A stretch of 5,121 nt of DNA from Gammaproteobacteria bacterium (lineage in GTDB: Bacteria; Pseudomonadota; Gammaproteobacteria; Competibacterales; Competibacteraceae). Shown here one piece after another: positions 1-5,121 of the stretch (positions within the stretch are counted from its first letter, which is position 1; each line of letters opens with the position of its first letter). The notes under the pieces are model-generated. The model had not been told where the DNA came from. It made no database searches and was given only the letters and a program-made list of their open reading frames with translations. Position numbers and translations under genes: made by a program. The stretch is from the NCBI GenBank assembly GCA_020047885.1, contig JAIFNF010000182.1, positions 1-5,121 of the forward strand. Direction: 5' to 3'.

Positions 1-1
1 C

Positions 2-283
2 GTTCCGGCGACGCCCGCTATTTCAGTACTTCCGGCGACGCCCGCTATTTCAGCCGTTCCGGCGACGCCCGCTATTTCAGCCGTTCCGGCGACGCCCGCT
101 ATTTCAGCAGTTCCGGCGATGCCCGCTATTTCAGCAGTTCCGGCGACACCCGCTATTTCAACAGTTCCGGCCACGCCTGCTATTTCAGCAGTTCCGGCGA
201 CACCGGCAACCGTGTCCGTAGCCCCGGCCGTTCCGGCGACGCCCGCTATTTCAGTACTTCCGGCGACGCCCGCTATTCCAGCA
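2..283 (+). repeat. In-frame tandem array of a 27-bp unit (nine residues, VPATPAISA type)
   Basis: Nine 27-bp units are visible, starting at 2, 29, 56, 83, 110, 137, 164, 230 and 257, with one 39-bp variant unit inserted at 191-229. Units at 2-136 are almost identical at the DNA level, differing mainly in the last codon (gta, gcc or gca), a gtt/ctt first codon, and one acg-to-atg change at 119. Units at 137-190 carry a few more substitutions. Because the period is a multiple of three, gain or loss of copies keeps fliK in frame. The array already runs at the left edge, so its full copy number is unknown. There are no spacers, so it is not a CRISPR array. Near-identity at synonymous positions suggests recent expansion or homogenisation by slippage or recombination (inference). 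Confidence 0.95.
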
Positions 284-1396
284 GTTCCGGCGACATCGGC
301 AACCGTACCCGTAGCCCCGGCACTTCCGACGACGCCCGCGCCTGTATCTGTAGCTCCAACACTTTCGGCGACGCTCGCGCCCGTTGTTTCCGTTCCTCCT
401 ACCACTCTGGATACGCCGATTCCACCCGCGATATTCACTGCACCTACCGCACAGGCCGTTATTTCTACTACGCCTTTCGCATCAGTAGTTATCCCGACTA
501 GCTCGGTGAAGCCCGTAGTCAGCGGATCAGCGCATCAGAGACGTTCGCAAATTGCTGAGCCATTTGTCGGCGCGGAAGTGGAATCACTAACGGAAGATGA
601 ACCCAGGCTTGCAGTGACCGCATCTGGCAATTCAGTGCGAACCCAAACGGTGGCCATGCCACTGATGTCGGGTAGCCCGGTGTCTGGAGAAGCGGGCCAA
701 CGGATCGACGCCCCAAGCTCTCAGGCATCCTCAGTCCTACCGGGGACCCAGGCGAATCCGCAGATGGGGGATACGATCGTTGCCCGCGCAATCCCACGCC
801 AAGAAGAAATATCGGCACCTCTAGTCACCGCAGACGCGATAGATTCAGCTCCGCCGGTCACGGGTAACACGCCGACATTGACTCATTCACCTTCCATCAC
901 GTCAAGCCGACCCGAAGCACCGCCAGCGTCGGCTCCCTTAGCCACTCTGCCGGAATCACCGGAGACGCTGGACTTGCGGCAAAATAACTGGGGACGCGTG
1001 TTAGGCCAGCAATTGAGCTGGCTGGTCAATAACCAGATGCAGGAAGCAGAAATCCGGGTCAATCCACCAGAATTGGGTCCGCTGGTCATTCGGATGTCGT
1101 TGCACCAGAATCAAACCAACGTGATCTTCTTCTCCCATGAAGCGGCAGTGCGGGAAGCCATCGAAAACGCCATGCCCCGATTGCGGGAAATGCTCGATAG
1201 TCAGGGGATTTCTTTGAATCAAGCCCAAGTGTCTGATCAGCTAATGACCCGGCAGCAGGCTGGCGAACAGACTGCTCACCAGCAACCGCGTGATAGCCGT
1301 TCGCCCATGCCTACTCGAAAAGATCAGGAACTTGCAGAAGAGGCTCAACCACAACCCCGTAAAAACTCATCCGGGAGTATCGATGATTACGCTTAA
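2..1396 (+). CDS. fliK: Flagellar hook-length control protein FliK, 3' part (5' end outside the window)
   Basis: FliK is exported by the flagellar type III apparatus, measures the growing hook, and through its C-terminal domain switches FlhB from hook to filament substrates. The frame is open from position 2 to a TAA at 1394-1396 (464 visible codons). In order it shows a repeat-built Val/Pro/Ala/Thr region (2 to about 409), a disordered Pro/Ser/Thr-rich linker (about 410-960), and a Flg_hook-type domain at about 968-1240. That domain contains LDLRQNNWG, the signature NPPELGPLVI and the REMLDSQGISL helix, and is followed by a Gln-rich charged tail. The ATG at 119 is not a credible start, because it lies inside a repeat unit (PAMPAIS, a Thr-to-Met change) and the same repeat continues in frame upstream. 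The true start and the export-signal region are off the left edge. The family assignment rests on the C-terminal domain and is firm; the repeat region is not conserved in the family. Confidence 0.9.
   Translation, partial: VPATPAISVLPATPAISAVPATPAISAVPATPAISAVPAMPAISAVPATPAISTVPATPAISAVPATPATVSVAPAVPATPAISVLPATPAIPAVPATSATVPVAPALPTTPAPVSVAPTLSATLAPVVSVPPTTLDTPIPPAIFTAPTAQAVISTTPFASVVIPTSSVKPVVSGSAHQRRSQIAEPFVGAEVESLTEDEPRLAVTASGNSVRTQTVAMPLMSGSPVSGEAGQRIDAPSSQASSVLPGTQANPQMGDTIVARAIPRQEEISAPLVTADAIDSAPPVTGNTPTLTHSPSITSSRPEAPPASAPLATLPESPETLDLRQNNWGRVLGQQLSWLVNNQMQEAEIRVNPPELGPLVIRMSLHQNQTNVIFFSHEAAVREAIENAMPRLREMLDSQGISLNQAQVSDQLMTRQQAGEQTAHQQPRDSRSPMPTRKDQELAEEAQPQPRKNSSGSIDDYA
191..361 (+). 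repeat. Related 39-bp (13-residue) repeat units interspersed with the 27-bp units
   Basis: Three 39-bp units at 191-229, 284-322 and 323-361 encode VPATPATVSVAPA, VPATSATVPVAPA and LPTTPAPVSVAPT. Each begins like the 27-bp unit and then carries a V(S/P)VAP(A/T) extension. A degenerate fourth copy seems to follow from 362 (LSATLAPVV...). Copies diverge towards the 3' side, which gives a gradient from fresh repeats on the left to decayed repeats on the right. Confidence 0.85.
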
Positions 1397-1402
1397 TATT
1401 TC

Positions 1403-1434
1403 AGGAGGGTAGCAACTGGAACGCGCTCCCTCCT
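1403..1434. other. Imperfect inverted repeat in the convergent gap between fliK and the DUF2802 gene
   Basis: AGGAGGG at 1403-1409 pairs perfectly with CCCTCCT at 1428-1434. After a one-base bulge (T1410), AGC at 1411-1413 pairs with GCT at 1425-1427, leaving an 11-base loop. It sits 6 bases after the fliK stop and 20 bases past the DUF2802 stop, as expected for a shared bidirectional terminator between convergent genes. Neither side is followed by a clear T-run, so intrinsic termination is uncertain. Confidence 0.4.
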
Positions 1435-1454
1435 CGGGTGCCAGCGGCGAGTAG

Positions 1455-1949
1455 TCAGGTAAAGTCGTTATCAACGCTATCGTAGGATTCGATAGCCTTG
1501 GCAGGCTTACGGGCAGGCATATTCAAGTCGCTGGCCACGCCAGTGGGACTCACCTGGTTGCTCGAATGCAGCATACAAATCAGTTCCGCCTCGCCACGCG
1601 CCAGTCCACAGAGATCAACGATCTCATCGACGCTGGCACCTTGCAGAGCCAATTTGGTAGCGACCTTGAAGGATTTCTGTTCAGCCTCGCGGTTGAGCGG
1701 CAGAGGCTGGTGTCCCGCCTGGTCACGGAGTTGCCCAATCTGAATTTCCAGTTTGACCAACCGTTCGCCCAGCGCGGCCAGTGAGAGCGAAACACCCTTG
1801 AGTTCCTGAGACAGACTTGGCGACTCACGCTCCGAATCACGTTCCGAAACCGAAGTCCCTTGCCGGGCGGCCATAAAACCCAACATGATCAATAGCGCAT
1901 TGCTGAACAACAGGGCGATGATCGCAATTCCGTTAAACAGGATATCCAT
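1455..1949 (-). CDS. fipA: DUF2802 membrane-anchored protein, probable FipA (FlhF-interacting polar flagellum factor)
   Basis: The 164-residue product has one N-terminal membrane segment (about residues 6-26), a polar, probably coiled-coil region (about 45-78), and a compact C-terminal domain with the DUF2802 pattern (about 93-128: GASVDEIVDLCGL, then RGEAEL and a final LH). A short hydrophilic tail ends in DNDFT. FipA proteins of Vibrio, Shewanella and Pseudomonas are described as binding FlhF and helping it reach the pole to start flagellum assembly. From memory, the functional residues in the Vibrio protein are G110, E126 and L129. The same spacing here gives G104, E120 and L123. The gene is last in the fleN-fliA-motC-motD series, 26 bases after motD, which is a usual place for DUF2802 genes. 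The start ATG (1947-1949) precedes the membrane helix directly; only a weak GGGG Shine-Dalgarno-like stretch lies upstream. Family assignment is good; FipA function is inferred from family and context. Confidence 0.8.
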   Translation of the reverse strand: MDILFNGIAIIALLFSNALLIMLGFMAARQGTSVSERDSERESPSLSQELKGVSLSLAALGERLVKLEIQIGQLRDQAGHQPLPLNREAEQKSFKVATKLALQGASVDEIVDLCGLARGEAELICMLHSSNQVSPTGVASDLNMPARKPAKAIESYDSVDNDFT

Positions 1950-1975
1950 CGGCTAACCCCAGCGGCTTTGATTGA

Positions 1976-2956
1976 TCAAGGTGTGGATTTCTTGGTGACG
2001 GCGGTTCCCGCCGTCAATGAGGCTTCTGCCAGCCTGGACGCGTTAGACACAGGACTGCTTGCTTGCGGCGGCGCGTTGATTTCATTCGTATTGACGGGAT
2101 AACGGCTTTCGGTATTACCCAGGATGACGATCACTACGCGCCGGTTTTGCACTCGACCCTGTTCACTGCTGTTGTCGGCAATCGGTTGGAACTCGCCGTA
2201 GCCCACCGCCGACATGCGTTCGGGACGTACACCATTTTTCATCAACAGATTAACGACATTCGCCGACCGCGCTGCCGAAAGCTCCCAGTTGGAAGGATAA
2301 ACCGGCGTGTTAATCGGCCGGTTGTCGGTAAAGCCCTCCACCTGAATCCGGTTCGGTACTTCCCGCAAAACCCCGGCAATTTCAGCCAAGGGTTCCTCGG
2401 CTTCTTCATTGACGATGGCGCTGCCACTGTCAAACAGGAGGTTATTCTTAATTTCGACTTCCACCCACAGGGTGTTGCTGCGCAAGTTGACCTGGTCAGC
2501 CTTGATCAGTTCGGAGAGATAAGCATGCAGTTTAGCGACGATCTTAGCCAGATTGGGGTCGGTCTTGGATTCCGGCGCACTCGTATTGGTTTTCGTCGTC
2601 GGATTATCGCCCCGGGTCATGGTCACAATCGACCGGGGGTTACGCTGAATCGCTAGCGCGGGCATGGGACGCAGGTCGGGGACGGCGGCACGCGGCGTAG
2701 AACTGGGCTTTCCCGTGGATTGACTGGCGGCCACGCCCACCAATTCAGCGACCATCATGGGCCTGGCGCTGTGCGGATCGGCGGAGCGAAATGCGGACGC
2801 CATCGATTCAGACAGCACCCGGAATTTACCTTCGTTGACCGAGGACATGGCGTACATCACGACGAAAAACGCAAACAGCAGCGTGATGAAATCCGCGTAC
2901 GACACCAGCCAGCGTTCGTGGTTTTCGTGACTTTCAGCGTGTTTCTTGCGACTCAT
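1976..2956 (-). CDS. motD: MotB-type flagellar stator subunit (MotD-like)
   Basis: This is the peptidoglycan-anchoring half of the stator that converts ion flow into rotor torque. The 326-residue protein has a short basic, polar cytoplasmic N-terminus and a single membrane helix (about 20-40). That helix carries the motif SYADFITLLFAFFVVMYA, in which Asp22 is the expected ion-binding residue (equivalent to Asp32 of E. coli MotB). A periplasmic linker (about 45-165) follows, then an OmpA-like peptidoglycan-binding domain (about 172-282) with FDSGS, FTDNRPI, NWELSAARS, GYGE and NRRV. The last 44 residues form a Ser/Ala/Thr-rich tail beyond the domain. It starts 9 bases after the MotA-type gene stops, with only a weak GAG-type ribosome site. 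Position beside a MotA-type gene downstream of fliA matches MotCD of Pseudomonas, so motD is preferred over motB. Whether H+ or Na+ is the coupling ion cannot be read from the sequence. Confidence 0.9.
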   Translation of the reverse strand: MSRKKHAESHENHERWLVSYADFITLLFAFFVVMYAMSSVNEGKFRVLSESMASAFRSADPHSARPMMVAELVGVAASQSTGKPSSTPRAAVPDLRPMPALAIQRNPRSIVTMTRGDNPTTKTNTSAPESKTDPNLAKIVAKLHAYLSELIKADQVNLRSNTLWVEVEIKNNLLFDSGSAIVNEEAEEPLAEIAGVLREVPNRIQVEGFTDNRPINTPVYPSNWELSAARSANVVNLLMKNGVRPERMSAVGYGEFQPIADNSSEQGRVQNRRVVIVILGNTESRYPVNTNEINAPPQASSPVSNASRLAEASLTAGTAVTKKSTP

Positions 2957-2965
2957 GGCAGCGTC

Positions 2966-3709
2966 TCAATTGGCTAGAAAGCCCTGCAGACGGGATTCAA
3001 TATTGCGAGGATTTTCGCCGTGCGCAATGGCGATGATGCCCTCGATAAACAATTCACCCAGGCGGGTCTGTTTTTTGACGGAGCTTTTGATCTTGTTGCC
3101 CATCGGCAGAGCGAAAACGTTGGCCAGAACCAAGCCATAAATAGTCGCGACGAACGCTGCCGCGATGCCACCGCCCAGTTTGCTGGGGTCAGCCAGGTTG
3201 CCCATGACGTGAATCAGCCCCAGCACCGCGCCGATAATCCCAATGGTCGGCGCATAACCGCCCAAGCCTTCAAAGAAGGAAATCGCTTGCAGATTGTTTT
3301 CTTCACTCATACCCAAATCCATTTCCAGAATATGGCGAATTTCTTCAGGCTCTTTGCCATCGACCAGCAGTTGCAGGGCTTTCTGCGCAAAGGGGTCCGG
3401 TTCCTGCTGGATGTAGTCTTCCAGACGCAGCAGACCTTCTTTGCGGGCGATGTTACTCCACTCGACAATTTTTTCGATGGCGGGCTGCATCGCAATGGTC
3501 GGGGGCATAAACGCCCACTTGGCCAAGCCCAGCGCCCGCTTAAAGACATCCATGGGCAACTGAATCAAAACCGCGCCGATGGTGCCACCAAATACGATGA
3601 TAAACGCCGGCGCATTAAGCAGTGAACTGATATGGCCGCCTTCCAGCAACATGCCACCGATGATGCCGCCAAAGCCGACCACCAAACCTGCCAATGTCAA
3701 TATATCCAT
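2966..3709 (-). CDS. motC: MotA-type flagellar stator subunit (MotC-like)
   Basis: This is the ion-channel stator subunit, an inner-membrane protein expected to form a 5:2 complex with the MotB-type partner encoded next. The 247-residue protein shows four hydrophobic segments, at about 4-22, 33-50, 150-172 and 183-203. Between the second and third is a cytoplasmic loop containing ARKEGLLRLE; R89 and E97 there match the E. coli MotA R90 and E98 residues that contact FliG. Conserved prolines are present in the third segment (P154, in GYAPTIGIIG) and at the end of the fourth (P202, in LPMGNKIK), matching P173 and P222 of E. coli MotA. Length is normal for the MotC/PomA-type subfamily, which is shorter than E. 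coli MotA. The ATG at 3707-3709 has a good GGAG site. The gene follows fliA after 25 bases, with no chemotaxis genes between. Confidence 0.92.
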   Translation of the reverse strand: MDILTLAGLVVGFGGIIGGMLLEGGHISSLLNAPAFIIVFGGTIGAVLIQLPMDVFKRALGLAKWAFMPPTIAMQPAIEKIVEWSNIARKEGLLRLEDYIQQEPDPFAQKALQLLVDGKEPEEIRHILEMDLGMSEENNLQAISFFEGLGGYAPTIGIIGAVLGLIHVMGNLADPSKLGGGIAAAFVATIYGLVLANVFALPMGNKIKSSVKKQTRLGELFIEGIIAIAHGENPRNIESRLQGFLAN

Positions 3710-3715
3710 GTTCCA

Positions 3716-3719
3716 CTCC
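3716..3719 (-). promoter_or_regulatory. Ribosome binding site of motC
   Basis: GGAG on the - strand lies 6 bases before the motC ATG (3707-3709), inside the 25-base fliA-motC gap. It supports this start, which also gives the standard MotA-family N-terminus (MDILTLAGL). Confidence 0.65.
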
Positions 3720-3734
3720 AGAGAGATGGGTGAG

Positions 3735-4460
3735 TCAACCCGCTTGACTGGCGACTCGCGCTCGCAACCGGGCCAGGGCCTGACTGTGTAATTGACTGAC
3801 TCGTGACTCGCTCACGCCCAGTACCGCGCCGATTTCTTTCAGATGCAATTCTTCATCGTAATAGAGGGAAAGCACCAGCCGTTCCCGCTCCGGCAGCAAG
3901 TCAATCGCTCCCGCCAGTAATTTACCCAAATGTTCCCGATTGACGACTTCTGAGGGATCGCTATCGGGGGCGGGAACCCGTTGGACTTCGCTTTCATCAT
4001 CCGGACCGGCTTCATCGAGGGACAGCAACTTCTGGCCACGCAGATCATCCAGGGTGCTGTGATACTCGGTCAGGGACAAGCCCATCTGTTCGGCGATTTC
4101 CCGATCTCGCGCCTCACGCCCGGTCACGGTTTCGACCGCGTGGATGGCCGCCGAAACCTCGCGAGCCTTGCGATGCACCGAGCGAGGCGTCCAGTCGCCC
4201 TTACGCATTTCATCCAGCATGGCACCGCGAATGCGCGTCTCGGCGAAGGTGCTGAAATTCGCGCCCTGCACCGGATCATAACGGCGCGCAGCTTCCAACA
4301 ACCCCAACATGCCGGCCTGAATCAGGTCATCGACTTGCACCGAGGCGGGCAAACGAGCGAGCAGGTGATAGGCAATACGTTTAACCTGGGGCGCGCCCCG
4401 GGCGATGAGATCATCCGCCGTGTCGCCGCCGAGGCTGGCGTACAGGGCGACGCCTCTCAT
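3735..4460 (-). CDS. fliA: RNA polymerase sigma factor for flagellar operons (sigma-28, FliA)
   Basis: FliA directs RNA polymerase to late flagellar promoters (flagellin, stator and chemotaxis genes) and is held inactive by FlgM until the hook is finished. The 241-residue protein has sigma-70 region 2 (about 20-95) with the core-binding DDLIQAGMLGLLEAARRYD and the -10-recognition segment FAETRIRGAMLDEMRKGDW. Region 3 follows at about 96-150 (PRSVHRKAREV onward), then an acidic linker, and region 4 at about 185-236 with LPERERLVLSLYYDEELHL and the helix-turn-helix LKEIGAVLGVSESRVSQLHS. Region 1.1 is absent, as usual for this group. The start ATG overlaps the fleN stop as ATGA and is preceded by GAGGA, so both translation coupling and its own initiation are plausible. 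The N-terminal ten or so residues are shorter and different from Pseudomonas FliA; all functional regions are intact. Confidence 0.96.
   Translation of the reverse strand: MRGVALYASLGGDTADDLIARGAPQVKRIAYHLLARLPASVQVDDLIQAGMLGLLEAARRYDPVQGANFSTFAETRIRGAMLDEMRKGDWTPRSVHRKAREVSAAIHAVETVTGREARDREIAEQMGLSLTEYHSTLDDLRGQKLLSLDEAGPDDESEVQRVPAPDSDPSEVVNREHLGKLLAGAIDLLPERERLVLSLYYDEELHLKEIGAVLGVSESRVSQLHSQALARLRARVASQAG
4457..4460 (-). other. ATGA stop/start overlap of fleN and fliA
   Basis: Read on the - strand, the fliA start ATG (4460-4458) shares two bases with the fleN stop TGA (4459-4457). This arrangement is typical of translational coupling and would link the amounts of the flagellar number regulator and sigma-28. 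Confidence 0.85.
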
Positions 4461-5121
4461 TCGACCCGTTCCTCAAACACATAGTCCGGGTTAATCAGTC
4501 GTTCGATGAAAAATTGCAAATAGCCACTAGCGGTACGGGGCATCGGCCAACGGCCAATCACCTGCGCTGCCAGCCGGTGGAAGGCTTCCGCTGAGCGACT
4601 GCCGGGGAAGGCCTCAACCACCGCACGCTGCGCCTGCACCGCCTTGCGCAATTGCGGGTCTTCGGGAATAGAGCCGAAAAAGTTCAACGTGACGTCCAGA
4701 AACCGGTCAGACACCTTGACCAGTTTGTTAAATAAATCCCGTCCTTCCTGTGCGGTCACTACGCGATTCGCCAGGATGTGGAAGCGATCCACATCATAAT
4801 CCTGACTGAGCAATTTGATCATGGCGTAGGCGTCGGTGATCGAAGCCGGTTCATCACACACCACGACGACGACTTCGTGGGCGGCGCGACTGAAGGTGAC
4901 AACGCTGTCGGCGATGCCAGCGGCGGAATCGATGAGCATGACATCCAGCGAGTCGTTCAGATCGCTGAAAGCGCCGACCAGGCCGGCGTTTTCCTCGGGC
5001 GTGAGTTCCGCCATCCGTTTGACGCCGGAGCTGGCCGGGATGATCCGAATACCATTCGGCCCGGTCATGATAATTTCTTCCAGGGTCCGTTCCTGACTGA
5101 TGACATGCGACAGATTGTAGA
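4457..5121 (-). CDS. fleN: MinD-like ATPase FleN/FlhG, flagellar number regulator (N-terminus outside the window)
   Basis: FleN/FlhG is a ParA/MinD-family ATPase that keeps flagellar number low by antagonising the master activator FleQ/FlrA and acting with the polar GTPase FlhF. The frame stays open through the right edge, giving 221 complete codons of an expected 270-300. A Met codon at 5066-5068 is internal, because in-frame upstream codons (reading NLSHVISQERTLEEII) match the family and run directly into GPNGIRIIPASSG. Visible features are the Walker B/switch segment VMLIDSAAGI, the adenine-contact-type motif ILANRV, the NFFGSIPEDPQLRKAV stretch typical of the family, and a C-terminal amphipathic segment (GYLQFFIERLI) of the kind that anchors these ATPases to the membrane. 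The N-terminal Walker A lysine loop and any FleQ/FlhF-interaction motif lie off the window. Its stop overlaps the fliA start. Confidence 0.92.
   Translation of the reverse strand, partial: YNLSHVISQERTLEEIIMTGPNGIRIIPASSGVKRMAELTPEENAGLVGAFSDLNDSLDVMLIDSAAGIADSVVTFSRAAHEVVVVVCDEPASITDAYAMIKLLSQDYDVDRFHILANRVVTAQEGRDLFNKLVKVSDRFLDVTLNFFGSIPEDPQLRKAVQAQRAVVEAFPGSRSAEAFHRLAAQVIGRWPMPRTASGYLQFFIERLINPDYVFEERVE
4470..4474 (-). promoter_or_regulatory. Ribosome binding site of fliA, within the end of fleN
   Basis: GAGGA on the - strand is 9 bases before the fliA ATG and lies in the last codons of fleN. It supports the ATG at 4458-4460 as the fliA start. Confidence 0.6.

Noticed and set aside
1..283. 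CRISPR array suggested by regular short repeats
   Set aside because: Units are directly adjacent with no unique spacers, keep a codon-sized period and lie in frame within a coding sequence.
519..818. 99-residue reverse-strand open frame inside fliK
   Set aside because: It is a low-complexity shadow of the Pro/Ser-rich linker, has no recognisable domain and lies fully opposite a gene with clear family features.
2063..2656. 197-residue + strand open frame opposite motD
   Set aside because: It is antisense to a MotB-family gene with all motifs intact; the product resembles no family I know and is explained by the GC-rich codon pattern of the true gene.
3020..3625. 201-residue + strand open frame opposite motC
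   Set aside because: It is a shadow of the well-supported MotA-family gene, with a His/Gln/Arg-rich composition typical of antisense frames.
3710..3800. Internal sigma-28 promoter for motC
   Set aside because: I looked in the fliA-motC gap and the end of fliA for a TAAA / GCCGATAA-like pair on the - strand and saw no convincing match.
3981..4484. 167-residue + strand open frame opposite fliA
   Set aside because: It lies antisense to complete sigma-28 regions 2 to 4 and shows no domain of its own.

Overview
The window is a piece of a polar-flagellum gene cluster, most likely from a gammaproteobacterium. The order fleN (flhG) - fliA - MotA-type - MotB-type - DUF2802, with FleN/FliA/MotCD proteins resembling those of Pseudomonas and related polar flagellates, points to that class. 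GC looks moderately high (mid-to-upper fifties by eye). I cannot place the genus; a Competibacter-, Methylococcales- or Chromatiales-like lineage would fit but is a guess.

Layout. Positions 1-1396 (+ strand) hold the 3' part of a flagellar hook-length control gene (fliK). Its visible 5' half is an in-frame tandem array of a 27-bp unit (nine residues, VPATPAISA type) that decays into 39-bp relatives. It is followed by a disordered Pro/Ser/Thr linker and the conserved C-terminal Flg_hook domain. After a 58-bp convergent intergenic gap with an imperfect hairpin, everything from 1455 to 5121 is on the - strand. In transcription order (right to left) this is fleN/flhG (N-terminus off the window), fliA (sigma-28, overlapping fleN by ATGA), a MotC-type stator A subunit, a MotD-type stator B subunit, and a DUF2802 gene that matches FipA, the FlhF-interacting polar flagellum factor.

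How they work together. FleN limits flagellar number, FliA switches on late flagellar genes, MotC/MotD form an ion-driven stator, FipA is expected to help FlhF place the flagellum at the pole, and FliK controls hook length and the export switch. All - strand genes are separated by 26 bp or less, so they read as one operon.

The two most notable points are the repeat-expanded FliK and the absence of the che genes that usually lie between fliA and motC in the Pseudomonas-type arrangement. The FliK stretch has about 136 consecutive codons using only V, P, A, T, S, I, L and M, and its copy number could vary and so change ruler length. I see no RNA genes, insertion sequences, CRISPR arrays or wholly novel system in the window.
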